From positions 1 to 39,228 of the forward strand of contig PHAM01000008.1 in the NCBI GenBank assembly GCA_002841685.1: a DNA stretch of 39,228 nt, in the 5' to 3' direction. The position numbers and the translations under genes were made by a program. This DNA is from Elusimicrobia bacterium HGW-Elusimicrobia-2. GTDB taxonomy: Bacteria > CG03. Positions 24,265-32,426 of the stretch are shown piece by piece. The notes beneath the pieces were generated by a model, which saw nothing but the letters and a program-made list of their open reading frames with translations, searched no databases and was not told the origin of the DNA. Every line of letters starts with the position of its first letter. Positions within the stretch are counted from its first letter, which is position 1.

Positions 24265-24657
24265 ATGAGTCAGGATCCTATCGCTGATTTTTTGGCGGCT
24301 TTCAAAAATGGCTTGCTGAGAAATAAGACATATATAGATTTCCCCGCGTCCAAGATACTGGGAGATATTCTCAAGATCATGGAAAACAAGGGGTTTGTTG
24401 ATAATTTTAAGAAAATCACTGACAGCAAGCAGGGGTTCTTCAGAATATTCCCGAAATATGAAGGCAAAAAATCTGTCTTGCGGGGCGCCGAGAGGATATC
24501 AAAGCTCAGCGGCAGAAAATATGCCGCGGTTAAAGATATCCCTGTTGTTTTTGAAGGGTACGGCATATGTATTATGTCTACATCGCGCGGGGTTATGGAC
24601 GGAGAGGCTGCCCAAAAAGCGAATTGCGGAGGTGAGGTTATTTGTTACCTCTGGTGA
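24265..24657 (+). CDS. rpsH: 30S ribosomal protein S8
   Basis: S8 binds the 16S central domain and in E. coli represses the spc operon. The 130-residue product starts MSQDPIADFLAAFKNGLL and ends with the conserved STSRGVMDGEAAQKANCGGEVICYLW (its SRGVM and GGE parts are invariant). It is preceded by AAAGGGAG and separated from rplF by one base. Confidence 0.97.
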   Translation: MSQDPIADFLAAFKNGLLRNKTYIDFPASKILGDILKIMENKGFVDNFKKITDSKQGFFRIFPKYEGKKSVLRGAERISKLSGRKYAAVKDIPVVFEGYGICIMSTSRGVMDGEAAQKANCGGEVICYLW

Positions 24658-24658
24658 T

Positions 24659-25216
24659 ATGAGCAGAATAGCAAAAGTACCGGTTGTGATACCCAATGGC
24701 GTGGAAGTGCAGCTGACCGACGGCGGCACCTGTATAAAAGTCAAGGGCCCGAAGGGTGAGATGACCAAAAAATTCGCATCCGTGGTGAAGGTTGTCTCTG
24801 CCGACGGCAAACTCACTTTTGAAAAAACGGAAAACAGTAATTTCGGGAAGATGATGCTCGGTACCATCTCGTCCATAGTGCGCAGTATGGTAAAGGGCGT
24901 CCATGAAGGTTTTGAAAAAAAACTGAATATATTGGGTGTGGGTTACGGTTTTACTGTAAAAGGCCAGGAGCTTACGGTGGCCTGCGGTTATTCCAGCGAT
25001 GTGATCTTTCAGCTGCCCAAAGAAGTGAAAGCCGTGGCCGTGAAGACGGCTTTGACATTGACCTCCTTTGATAAAGAGATACTCGGCAAAACAGCCGCGG
25101 AAATCCGCGCTCTTCGGCCGCCTGAGCCCTACAAAGGCAAAGGGATACGTTATGACGGCGAGATCGTCAGGAAGAAAGCAGGGAAGTCCGCGGCCGGGGC
25201 AGGGGATGCGAAATGA
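24659..25216 (+). CDS. rplF: 50S ribosomal protein L6
   Basis: L6 lies near the sarcin-ricin loop. ATG 24659, one base after rpsH, gives 185 residues starting MSRIAKVPVVIPNGVEV; a longer open frame upstream lies inside rpsH. The two-repeat fold is marked by VKGPKGEMTKKF and the C-terminal signature RPPEPYKGKGIRYDGE. It overlaps rplR by four bases. Confidence 0.97.
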   Translation: MSRIAKVPVVIPNGVEVQLTDGGTCIKVKGPKGEMTKKFASVVKVVSADGKLTFEKTENSNFGKMMLGTISSIVRSMVKGVHEGFEKKLNILGVGYGFTVKGQELTVACGYSSDVIFQLPKEVKAVAVKTALTLTSFDKEILGKTAAEIRALRPPEPYKGKGIRYDGEIVRKKAGKSAAGAGDAK

Positions 25217-25542
25217 CAAAGAATATTAAAAAAATAAAAAGAGAACGCCGTCACGCGCATGTGGTGAAGAAGTTGAAAAAGGGCATTATAGACACCCTCC
25301 GCATTGTCGTGACCAAAAGCAACAGGAATGTGTTCGTCAGCCTCGTGGATGATATGAAGTTAAAAGTTATCACCGGCTGTGTCAAAAGTAAAAAAGAAGC
25401 CGGATCCGCCGGAATGGAAATAGCTGAGAAAGCCAGGAAACTGGGAGTGGAGAAGATAGTGTTTGACAGGGCCGGATACAAATATCATGGCGTGATCAAA
25501 GAGGTAGCGGAGGGCGCCAGAAAAGGCGGCCTGAAGTTTTAG
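25213..25542 (+). CDS. rplR: 50S ribosomal protein L18
   Basis: L18 binds 5S rRNA with L5. The 109-residue product has the basic N-terminus, LRIVVTKSNRNVFVSLVDD, the central GMEIAEKARKLGVEKIVFDRAGYKYHG (its FDRAGYKYHG is the family signature) and ends ARKGGLKF. AGGAA nine bases downstream serves rpsE. Confidence 0.97.
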   Translation: MTKNIKKIKRERRHAHVVKKLKKGIIDTLRIVVTKSNRNVFVSLVDDMKLKVITGCVKSKKEAGSAGMEIAEKARKLGVEKIVFDRAGYKYHGVIKEVAEGARKGGLKF

Positions 25543-25551
25543 GAAGGCAAA

Positions 25552-26124
25552 ATGAATTTTGTTCGCAAAAAAGAAGATGATCTGATACGGAAAACCGTGG
25601 ATATATCCAGAGTGTCAAAGGTCGTGAAAGGCGGTAAAAGGATGTCTTTCACGGCGCTCTGTGTCGTCGGTGACGGCGCGGGAAAAGTCGGTGTGGCAAA
25701 ACGCAAAGGCGCCGATGTGCGCATAGCGGTTGATAAGGCCAGTAAAAAAGCGCAGGAGAAAATGGTCAGGATAAATAAAGAGGGCTCCACAATTCCGCAC
25801 ACCATAACGGGCGTGCACTGCCGCAGCAAAGTGCTGCTGAAACCCGCCCGCCCGGGGACAGGCATCATCGCCAGCGCCCCTGTTCGCGCGCTGGTGGAAG
25901 CGAGCGGTATAAGCGATATCCTGACAAAAAGCCTCGGCAGCAAAAATATAATGAATGTTACATACGCGGCGCTTGACGGTCTTGTCAATCTGAAGGTTTC
26001 CAAAAAAGAAATACCGGGGATGGATGAGTTTGCTTCGATCAAAGAATCTGAAACACCTGCCGCCCCCGCGCTATCGAGCGTTCCTGAGCGTAAATCCCGT
26101 CGAAGCGTGAAGAAGGAGAAATAA
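25552..26124 (+). CDS. rpsE: 30S ribosomal protein S5
   Basis: S5 acts in mRNA helicase activity at the entry site and in decoding fidelity. The 190-residue protein has RVSKVVKGGKRMSFTALCVVGDGAGKVGVAKRKG (core of the N-terminal domain) and GSKNIMNVTYAALDGL in the second domain. The final about 25 residues (APALSSVPERKSRR...) are a non-conserved tail that may derive from a short repeat. Its stop overlaps rplO directly, so rpmD, normally found here, is absent. Confidence 0.97.
   Translation: MNFVRKKEDDLIRKTVDISRVSKVVKGGKRMSFTALCVVGDGAGKVGVAKRKGADVRIAVDKASKKAQEKMVRINKEGSTIPHTITGVHCRSKVLLKPARPGTGIIASAPVRALVEASGISDILTKSLGSKNIMNVTYAALDGLVNLKVSKKEIPGMDEFASIKESETPAAPALSSVPERKSRRSVKKEK
26083..26105. 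repeat. Possible degenerate repeat within the rpsE 3' end
   Basis: CCTGAGCG and GTCGAAG, separated by eight bases, resemble the two halves of the element at 24217. They encode part of the variable S5 tail. The match is imperfect and may be chance. Confidence 0.25.
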
Positions 26125-26630
26125 TGGCATTTGTCAGTTTGCCTGCATACAGCGGCGCCACCAAAGTAAAAAAGAGACGAAGGGGCCATGTCCACGGCAG
26201 ATATAACGGCCGCGGCCTTAAGGGCGAAAAATCACGCGGCGGCCGGACTCACCTGCCTCTTCTTGAAGGCGGCCAGATGCCTCTTGTGAGGCGCCTTCCC
26301 AAGCGAGGTTTTACAAACAGGCGTTTTGCCGAAAAATGTGATATTTTGAATCTTTCCGTTCTTGACTCTAAATTTGATGCCGGTGCCGAAATCAGCGTTG
26401 AGGCTCTTGTGAAAAAAGGCATTGTCAAAGGCAAAAACAAAGTGAAATTGCTCGGTAACGGAAAACTAACAAAAAATTTCAAGGTGCTGCTGGAAAATAT
26501 ATCCGAGGGCGCCGCGAAAAAAATAACCGAAGCCGGCGGAAGCGTCGCGAATCAGAAAAAAGCAGCTCAAAAAAAAAGTGAAAAGGCGCCCCCCGTCAAC
26601 GCGAGTTCCTTAGCTTCCGTGCCTAAATGA
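26124..26630 (+). CDS. rplO: 50S ribosomal protein L15
   Basis: L15 is a late 50S assembly protein. The N-terminal GATKVKKRRRGHVHGRYNGRGLKGEKSRGG-type glycine/arginine-rich arm and the GGQMPLVRRLPKRGF motif are present. LLGNGKLTKNFKVLLENISEGAAKKITEAGG (its GNG and AAKKI core) closes the conserved part. A tail of about 30 Lys/Ala/Ser residues brings it to 168. It follows rpsE with a one-base overlap and overlaps secY by four. Confidence 0.96.
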   Translation: MAFVSLPAYSGATKVKKRRRGHVHGRYNGRGLKGEKSRGGRTHLPLLEGGQMPLVRRLPKRGFTNRRFAEKCDILNLSVLDSKFDAGAEISVEALVKKGIVKGKNKVKLLGNGKLTKNFKVLLENISEGAAKKITEAGGSVANQKKAAQKKSEKAPPVNASSLASVPK

Positions 26631-27943
26631 TCAATTCTTTCGGCGACATTTTTAAAGTTCAGGACCTTAAAAGGAAAATAGGTTTTACTTTTCTTATTCT
26701 CGCTGTTTACAGAGTGGGAACAACAGTGCCTCTTCCCGGAGTTAACGCCGCGGCTTTGCAGGCCTTTTTCGCCAAGCAGGAAGGTGTTATGGGCTTTTTA
26801 AATATGTTTTCAGGCGGCGCCATGGCACGGCTTTCAATTTTCGCTTTGGGCATAATGCCCTACATCAATGCCTCTATCATCATGTCGCTGCTGCAGACGG
26901 CGATACCCTATCTTGAGAAACTTTCCAAAGAGGGCGCTCCCGGCAGAGAGAAGATAACGAGGGTGACCCGCTATGCCACTCTTCTCATCGGTTCCGTGCA
27001 GGCCTTCGGTTTGACATACTGGATACAGAGCATGAAAGCCCCCGGCGGAGAAGCCGTTTTGATGTTCACGGGTTTCGGGTTCAGGCTGCTCCTGGTTGTG
27101 ACAATGCTCACCGGCACAATGCTTGTCATGTGGCTCGGGGAACAGATAACGGAATCCGGTATAGGAAACGGCATATCGCTGATAATATTCACTGGGATTG
27201 TCGCGGGTTTTCCGTCTGGACTTAAAAACACTTATTCACTTCTCAGCACGGATGAGATATCGTTGTTCGCGCTCGCTCTCATCGGGGCTTTTATGCTCGC
27301 GATACTGGCTCTCACCGTTTTTATAGAAGAGGCCCAGCGCCGCATCCCGATACAGTACGCGCAGCGTGTCGTCGGGCGCAAGGTGTACGGCGGCCAGAGC
27401 ACTTATCTGCCTCTGAAAGTGGAATCTTCGGGAGTTATAGCAGTGATATTCGCTATGGCTTTTATGAGTTTTCCCCTGATGATAGGCCAGTTTTTTCCCG
27501 GTTCCGCGCTTTTTGAAAAGCTGCAGATATTCTTTTCTCCGGGCAACATCGTTTATATCATCGTTTACGCGGTGCTGATCGTGGCGTTCTGTTATTTTTA
27601 TACTCTTCTTACCTTTGATCCGAAAAACATAGCCGACAATCTGAAAAAATCAGGCGGTTTTATACCCGGCGTCAGGCCGGGAGAGCAGACCGCGGAAAAG
27701 ATAAAGACGGTGATGTACAGGATAATATTGATAGGCGCGCTTTTTTGTGTTTTCATAGCCATTGTGCCGATGATACTCAGGAATTTCAATATGCCTTTTT
27801 ATTTCGGCGGCACGGCGCTTCTCATTATTGTGGGTGTGGCGCTGGACACAATGGGCCAGGTCGAGTCCCAGCTGATCATGAGGCATTACGACGGACTGCT
27901 CAAAAAGAGCCGTCTCAAAGGGAGATATTTCAACATAAAATGA
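26627..27943 (+). CDS. secY: Preprotein translocase channel subunit SecY
   Basis: SecY is the ten-helix protein-conducting channel of the inner membrane. The 438-residue length is normal. The first helix region (LKRKIGFTFLILAVYRVGTTVPLPGV), the plug/helix 2 segment LNMFSGGAMARLSIFALGIMPYI, the helix 4-5 GNGISLIIF and the cytosolic ribosome-binding loop RRIPIQYAQR are all visible, as is KKSGGFIPGVRPG. It is coupled to rplO and adk by overlaps. Confidence 0.97.
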   Translation: MINSFGDIFKVQDLKRKIGFTFLILAVYRVGTTVPLPGVNAAALQAFFAKQEGVMGFLNMFSGGAMARLSIFALGIMPYINASIIMSLLQTAIPYLEKLSKEGAPGREKITRVTRYATLLIGSVQAFGLTYWIQSMKAPGGEAVLMFTGFGFRLLLVVTMLTGTMLVMWLGEQITESGIGNGISLIIFTGIVAGFPSGLKNTYSLLSTDEISLFALALIGAFMLAILALTVFIEEAQRRIPIQYAQRVVGRKVYGGQSTYLPLKVESSGVIAVIFAMAFMSFPLMIGQFFPGSALFEKLQIFFSPGNIVYIIVYAVLIVAFCYFYTLLTFDPKNIADNLKKSGGFIPGVRPGEQTAEKIKTVMYRIILIGALFCVFIAIVPMILRNFNMPFYFGGTALLIIVGVALDTMGQVESQLIMRHYDGLLKKSRLKGRYFNIK

Positions 27944-28578
27944 TTTGTATTTTTTTGGGAGCTCCCGGATCCGGTAAGGGCACGCAGGCCAAGAAGGTGT
28001 GTGCGGCGTTCGGGATGAAATATATAGGCACCGGAGAAATCCTGCGCGATAATGTCGCGTCCGGCACAGAGCTTGGAAAAAGAGTGAAGGTCACACTGGT
28101 TGCGGGGCATCTCGTCGATGATAAAACGATGATACAGATTATAGAGGAAAAAATAAAAAAAGAGGATTCTTTCCTTATGGACGGATTCCCGCGGACGGTG
28201 CCTCAGGCGGAAGCGCTGGACGGGCTTTTTGAAAAATACGGAAAGAAAGTAAACACCGTGATCTTTCTGGATGTTGACGCCAGGGAAGTGACAAAAAGGA
28301 TCCTCGGAAGATTTTCCTGTCCTTCATGCGGGAAAGACTACAATGTGTACACAGATGATATAAAAGACAGGCTCTGCCCCTCGGACGGAGCCCAGCTCAT
28401 CCAGCGGAGTGACGACACGGAAGAAACGGTGAGAGAGAGAATAGAAGAGTACTCGCGCAAAACCGCTCCTCTTAAAGAATTTTACGAGAATCGGAGGAGT
28501 CTCATAAATGTCCGCGGCACGGGAAGCCCTTCCGAGATATTTGAACGGATAACGGAGGCATTAGATAATAAAAATTAA
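27940..28578 (+). CDS. adk: Adenylate kinase, zinc-binding LID form
   Basis: Adenylate kinase interconverts AMP, ADP and ATP. ATG 27940, overlapping the secY stop as ATGA, gives 212 residues. The P-loop GAPGSGKGT (7-15), AMP-site TGEILRDN and DGFPRT (81-86) are intact. The long LID carries C127/C130 and C146/D149, the Cys-Cys-Cys-Asp zinc site of Gram-positive-like enzymes. A longer frame upstream is only secY read out of frame. GGAGG inside its 3' end probably serves map. Confidence 0.96.
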   Translation: MICIFLGAPGSGKGTQAKKVCAAFGMKYIGTGEILRDNVASGTELGKRVKVTLVAGHLVDDKTMIQIIEEKIKKEDSFLMDGFPRTVPQAEALDGLFEKYGKKVNTVIFLDVDAREVTKRILGRFSCPSCGKDYNVYTDDIKDRLCPSDGAQLIQRSDDTEETVRERIEEYSRKTAPLKEFYENRRSLINVRGTGSPSEIFERITEALDNKN

Positions 28579-29305
28579 AACAGCTTCCGAGATCGACGGG
28601 ATAAGAAAAAGCTGTAAACTATTGAAAAAAATGAGCGATATGATAAGAAAACACATAACAGAGGGCCGGAAAACATCGGATCTGGCGGCCCTGGCGGAGG
28701 AATTCATATATTCCAATCAGGCAAAGCCGGCGTTTACGCCCGAGGGTTTTCCCTCATGCATATGCGTTTCCGTCAATGACGAGGTTGTCCACGGCATTCC
28801 GGGGGATTATGTGATCCAGCACGGTGATCTTGTCAGCGTTGACATGGGCCTTATCCTCAGCGGTTATTATTCGGATATGGCCGTGAGCGCTGTCGCGGGC
28901 AATGCCTCGTCCGAGGCGCAAAACCTGATGGATGTCACGGAGCAGTCTCTTCGAAAGGGGATAGAGCAGTTTAAAGAGGGAAATCGTCTCGGCGATATAT
29001 CGCACGCCATAGCGTCGTTTGCGGAAAAAAACGGTTTCTCTGTTGTAAGGCAGTTTACAGGCCACGGCATAGGGCGGGAGCTTCACGAGGAGCCGCAAAT
29101 CCTGAACTACGGCCGCCCCGGCACAGGGCCTGAGCTCAAAAACGGCATGGTGTTCGCTATTGAGCCCATGATAAACGCCGGCAACTGGGAAGTGAAAATA
29201 GATGATAACGGCTGGACCGCGCGCACTTCCGACGGAAGCCTTTCCGCCCATTTTGAGCACACGGTCGCGCTCTTTGACGGAGAACCTGAGGTTTTGACAT
29301 CATGA
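28565..29305 (+). CDS. map: Methionine aminopeptidase type I, apparently starting at AUA
   Basis: Removes initiator methionine from new proteins. The metal ligands are present: the two Asp of [14 protein letters not shown], the His of [13 protein letters not shown], the Glu of AIEPM and of FEHTVAL. The first ATG/GTG/TTG in frame is TTG 28622, which would remove the conserved N-terminal helix. Reading from ATA 28565 gives [17 protein letters not shown], matching the usual M-x-I-K-T-x-x-E-I start, and GGAGG (28554-28558) lies six bases before it. I therefore place the start there, giving 246 residues, normal for the family. A single-base loss of an ATG or a sequence error is the alternative. 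Confidence 0.85.
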   Translation: MIKIKTASEIDGIRKSCKLLKKMSDMIRKHITEGRKTSDLAALAEEFIYSNQAKPAFTPEGFPSCICVSVNDEVVHGIPGDYVIQHGDLVSVDMGLILSGYYSDMAVSAVAGNASSEAQNLMDVTEQSLRKGIEQFKEGNRLGDISHAIASFAEKNGFSVVRQFTGHGIGRELHEEPQILNYGRPGTGPELKNGMVFAIEPMINAGNWEVKIDDNGWTARTSDGSLSAHFEHTVALFDGEPEVLTS

Positions 29306-29547
29306 CAAAAGAAGAAAAGATAGAAATGAACGGAATGGTCGTTAAGGCCCTGGGCAACGCTGTTTTTAAGGTGCAGCTTGACGAAGCCCACGAGGTGCTG
29401 GCGCATATATCCGGAAAAATAAGAAGGCATTATATAAAAATTCTCCCGGGAGACAGGGTGAAGGTGGAGCTTTCGCCTTATGATCTCACCAAGGGAAGAA
29501 TAGTTTTCAGGGAGAACGCGAACCGCAATCAGGGAGAGGATCAATGA
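29302..29547 (+). CDS. infA: Translation initiation factor IF-1
   Basis: IF-1 occupies the 30S A-site during initiation. The 81-residue OB-fold protein has [54 protein letters not shown] (of which [18 protein letters not shown] is the diagnostic core) and a short polar tail. It overlaps map and rpmJ by four bases each, as often seen in this cluster. Confidence 0.97.
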   Translation: MTKEEKIEMNGMVVKALGNAVFKVQLDEAHEVLAHISGKIRRHYIKILPGDRVKVELSPYDLTKGRIVFRENANRNQGEDQ

Positions 29548-29657
29548 AAGTTAAAGCATCGGTGAAACCTATCTGTAATAAGTGCAAGGTCGTCAAAAGA
29601 AAAGGCGTCGTGAGGGTTATATGCGAGAACCCCAAGCACAAGCAGAGGCAGGGCTGA
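29544..29657 (+). CDS. rpmJ: 50S ribosomal protein L36, zinc-binding form
   Basis: A 37-residue gene, easily missed because of its size. The start overlaps the infA stop (ATGA). The product [20 protein letters not shown], followed by [17 protein letters not shown], has the zinc ligands C11, C14, C27 and H32 of the C+ form of L36. The position between infA and rpsM is the standard one. Confidence 0.97.
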   Translation: MKVKASVKPICNKCKVVKRKGVVRVICENPKHKQRQG

Positions 29658-29664
29658 AAGAAAT

Positions 29665-29688
29665 ACCGCTGGGGCGGTGACAGGGGGA
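29665..29688 (+). promoter_or_regulatory. Small hairpin before the rpsM ribosome binding site
   Basis: ACCGC (29665-29669) pairs with GCGGT (29674-29678) over a TGGG loop in the 37-base rpmJ-rpsM spacer. The purine-rich site CAGGGGGA (29681-29688) follows three bases later. The arrangement resembles the hairpin before tuf, but the stem is shorter. Confidence 0.4.
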
Positions 29689-29694
29689 TATTGT

Positions 29695-30081
29695 ATGGCA
29701 AGGATTTCAGGAATTGAATTACCGCTGAATAAAAAACTCGCGGTGGGTTTAAGTTATGTTTACGGCGTCGGCAACACCACGGCACTGGCTATAATTGAAG
29801 CGTCCGGCATTGACGCTTCCAAAAGAATAAAAGATTTGTCAGATGCGGAAGTGGCGAAGATCCAGAAAATAATAAACGAAAATTATAAGGTTGAAGGTGA
29901 TTTGCGCCGGGAGGTGCAGGGCAACATCAAACAGCTCATGGAGATAGGATGTTACCGCGGCCTCAGGCACAGAAAGGGCCTGCCCGTGCGCGGCCAGCGC
30001 ACAAAGACCAACGCGCGCACGAGAAAGGGCAAAAAGAAAACCGTGATGGCGTCAAAAAAAGAAGCGCCGAAGAAGGGGTAA
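29695..30081 (+). CDS. rpsM: 30S ribosomal protein S13
   Basis: S13 contacts P-site tRNA and bridges to the 50S. ATG 29695, behind AGGGGGA, gives 128 residues starting [19 protein letters not shown]; the in-frame ATG 29677 lies before this binding site. The helix-two-turn-helix ([13 protein letters not shown]) and the C-terminal [25 protein letters not shown] ([14 protein letters not shown] core) are typical. Confidence 0.97.
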   Translation: MARISGIELPLNKKLAVGLSYVYGVGNTTALAIIEASGIDASKRIKDLSDAEVAKIQKIINENYKVEGDLRREVQGNIKQLMEIGCYRGLRHRKGLPVRGQRTKTNARTRKGKKKTVMASKKEAPKKG

Positions 30082-30086
30082 TATAA

Positions 30087-30467
30087 ATGGCTACAACAGC
30101 GACAAAGAAAAGAAAAATTCATGTGAAGGAAGGCAAGATTTATGTTCTGACCAGCTACAACAACACGATAGTGACGGTGACGGATATGAAAGGGAATGTT
30201 ATCGCGTCATCATCCGCCGGAGCTAATGGTTTTAAGGGTGCAAGGAAAGGCACGACTTACGCTTCCGGGGTTGTGGCCGCAACCGCCTCGCAGAAAGCCA
30301 GAGAAATGGGTATGGAAAGAGTGGACGTTTATGTAAACGGCCCCGGTTCCGGCAGGGAATCGGCGCTCAGATCCGTTCAGGGCGCCGGCATAAGGGTTTC
30401 TTCCGTGAGAGATATCACGCCCATCCCGCATAACGGATGCAGGCCGAAAAAAAAGAGAAGAGTGTAA
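30087..30467 (+). CDS. rpsK: 30S ribosomal protein S11
   Basis: S11 forms the 30S platform beside the mRNA exit. The 126-residue product contains YVLTSYNNTIVTVTDMKGN, SSAGANGFKGARKGTTYA and the invariant C-terminal PIPHNGCRPKKKRRV. Order rpsM-rpsK-rpsD-rpoA follows the classic alpha operon. GGGGGAA precedes rpsD. Confidence 0.98.
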   Translation: MATTATKKRKIHVKEGKIYVLTSYNNTIVTVTDMKGNVIASSSAGANGFKGARKGTTYASGVVAATASQKAREMGMERVDVYVNGPGSGRESALRSVQGAGIRVSSVRDITPIPHNGCRPKKKRRV

Positions 30468-30480
30468 GGGGGAATAGAGA

Positions 30481-31116
30481 ATGTCAAAATATACGGGTCC
30501 TAAATGCAAACTCTGTAAAAAATACGGAGAGAAACTTTATTTAAAGGGAGACCGCTGCTGGTCGGATAAGTGTCCTGCGGCGAAAGAAACTCCCAGCGGC
30601 GGAGGCAGCGGAACGAAAACTTTTCGGAAACAGAAATCCGAATACGCCATACATCTTCAGGAAAAACAGAAATCCAGAATACTGTTCGGGTTGGGGGAAA
30701 AACAGTTGAGAAAAGTGTTCAACGATGTGTCCCGCAAAAAAGGCATTAAAGGAGAAAATCTTCTCAGTGCCCTCAGCCGCCGTCTGGATAATGTGATTTA
30801 CAGACTGACAATGACATCCAGCCTTCCTCAGGCCAGGCAGATCGTGGGTCACAGGTTTGTTAAGGTTAACGGAAGAGTTTGTAATTTTCCCTCGAGGGAA
30901 CTGAAGACCGGTGATAAGATCAGTTTTACCGAAAAAGGCAAAAAAATAGATTCTGTTAAAAAATCGCTGGAACACAGCGGGTCCAAAAATATCCCGGATT
31001 GGCTGAAGCTGGAAAAAGATACGATGACGGGCACAATTGACAGAGATATTACTTCTGAAGATTTGATTCAGGCAGGAATAGACCAGCGTCTTATAGTAGA
31101 ATTCTATTCAAGGTAA
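30481..31116 (+). CDS. rpsD: 30S ribosomal protein S4, zinc-binding form
   Basis: S4 nucleates 30S assembly and in E. coli represses the alpha operon. The 211-residue product keeps the N-terminal zinc site C9/C12 and C26/C31 (CKLCKKYGE...CWSDKC). It also has the S4 RNA-binding domain with SRRLDNVIYRL and ARQIVGHRFVKVNGRVCNFPS. FGLGEKQLRKVF and the terminal LIVEFYSR are canonical. No mRNA pseudoknot for autoregulation was identified. Confidence 0.98.
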   Translation: MSKYTGPKCKLCKKYGEKLYLKGDRCWSDKCPAAKETPSGGGSGTKTFRKQKSEYAIHLQEKQKSRILFGLGEKQLRKVFNDVSRKKGIKGENLLSALSRRLDNVIYRLTMTSSLPQARQIVGHRFVKVNGRVCNFPSRELKTGDKISFTEKGKKIDSVKKSLEHSGSKNIPDWLKLEKDTMTGTIDRDITSEDLIQAGIDQRLIVEFYSR

Positions 31117-31126
31117 GGGAGGAAAA

Positions 31127-32071
31127 ATGAAAGAATTTATAATACCCGAAGGATATGTCATGGACGAGGCGACTGCGACGGAAAGTTACGGAAGTTTCAC
31201 CATAGCGCCTTTTGAGAGGGGGTTCGGCTACACGCTGGGAAATTCGCTCAGGCGGATATTGCTTTCTTCCGTGGCGGGAGCCGCGGTCAGCGGTATAAAA
31301 ATATCGGGGGTCCAGCACGAATTTTCCTCTGTTTTCGGCGTGAACGAGGATGTGGCGGAGATCGTACTCAACTTTAAAAAATTGAGGTTTTCAATGGCCA
31401 ATGATGAAAAAGTTATTTTGTCGCTTAAAACTTCGTCAAAAGGTCCGGTGACAGGCAAGGACATAGAACTGGTTTCCGGCGTTGAGCTAGCCAATCCGGA
31501 TGCTTATCTTTTCACCCAGGATAAACCGAAGAAAATGACTGTTGATATAGAGGTCACAAAAGGGATAGGATTCGTGCCTGTTGAAGCCCGCTCAGAGAGC
31601 GTTGATATGGGTTTTGTACCGATGGACGCGGATTATTCTCCGGTGAAAAAGGTGTCCTACACGGTTGAGAACACGAGGGTCAAGAGAGTGACGAATTTTG
31701 ACAAGCTGATACTTGAGATCAAAACGGACGGCACCGTTTCTCCCGAAGACGCGCTGAAAAAAAGTGCGGGCATCCTGAGAAAATGCGCTGAAGTTTTTGT
31801 TAAGCCCGTCGAAGCTGAGGAAGAGTCCGGCGACGCTTCAACCGCAAAAAACACTGACGCCCTTGACCAGTCTATAGAGGTGCTGGGGGTTTCCACAAGG
31901 ATACTGAACAGCCTGCGTACGAAAAAAATATCTGTTGTGAAGGAGCTCCTGCAGTACAGCGAGAAAGAATTCGGCACTTTTCCGAATTTCGGGCCGAAGT
32001 CCCTGTCGGAATTAAAAAAAGCGCTTAAAGAGTTCGCAAAGAAAGAAGGAATAGAGGTTTCTTTAAAATGA
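31127..32071 (+). CDS. rpoA: RNA polymerase alpha subunit
   Basis: Alpha dimerises to start polymerase assembly. The 314-residue protein has the N-terminal domain motif FERGFGYTLGNSLRRILLSS and a mid-domain KGIGFVPVE. An acidic linker (EAEEESGDAS) leads to the C-terminal domain, where TRILNSLR aligns with the UP-element-binding helix, keeping the Arg and Asn that match E. coli R265 and N268. NFGPKSLSELK is the second DNA-contact motif. It overlaps rplQ by four bases. Confidence 0.98.
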   Translation: MKEFIIPEGYVMDEATATESYGSFTIAPFERGFGYTLGNSLRRILLSSVAGAAVSGIKISGVQHEFSSVFGVNEDVAEIVLNFKKLRFSMANDEKVILSLKTSSKGPVTGKDIELVSGVELANPDAYLFTQDKPKKMTVDIEVTKGIGFVPVEARSESVDMGFVPMDADYSPVKKVSYTVENTRVKRVTNFDKLILEIKTDGTVSPEDALKKSAGILRKCAEVFVKPVEAEEESGDASTAKNTDALDQSIEVLGVSTRILNSLRTKKISVVKELLQYSEKEFGTFPNFGPKSLSELKKALKEFAKKEGIEVSLK

Positions 32072-32403
32072 AAAATTTAAAAGTGAACGCCGCTCACGGG
32101 CTTAGTATGATGAGAGGTATGGCGGAAGCCATGATAATGAACGAGCAGATAGAAACGACTGTCTCAAGGGCCAAGTTTCTCAGGGGTTTCGTGGAGAAAC
32201 TCATAACGACCGCGAAGGGATCCGGCATACATCCGAGGCGTCAGGCCGCGCGGCACATAAAATCGCGCGAGGCGATGGATAAGCTCTTTAAAGAGCTGGG
32301 CGTCAGGTATAAGGACAGGCCCGGCGGTTACACGAGGATAATCCGTCTGGGCAATCGACAGGGCGACGCCGCTGAAATCTGCAGAATAGAATTTGTTAAA
32401 TAA
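32068..32403 (+). CDS. rplQ: 50S ribosomal protein L17
   Basis: L17 lies near the tunnel exit. The 111-residue product shows HGLSMMRGMAEAMIMNEQIETTVSRAKFLRGFVEKLIT (IETT..A..LR...EKLIT core) and the end YKDRPGGYTRIIRLGNRQGDAAEICRIEFV-type strand. The N-terminal HR motif typical of the family is altered (NAAHGLS). It is the last gene of the alpha operon; only 23 bases separate it from mreB. Confidence 0.96.
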   Translation: MKNLKVNAAHGLSMMRGMAEAMIMNEQIETTVSRAKFLRGFVEKLITTAKGSGIHPRRQAARHIKSREAMDKLFKELGVRYKDRPGGYTRIIRLGNRQGDAAEICRIEFVK

Positions 32404-32426
32404 AGTTTGAGAAGGAGTGAGTCCTA

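Noticed and set aside
24395-24658. Longer open frame upstream of rplF
   Set aside because: It overlaps rpsH almost entirely; the conserved L6 start is at 24659.
27745-27939. Longer open frame upstream of adk
   Set aside because: It is secY read in another frame; the P-loop sits at the normal position when ATG 27940 is used.
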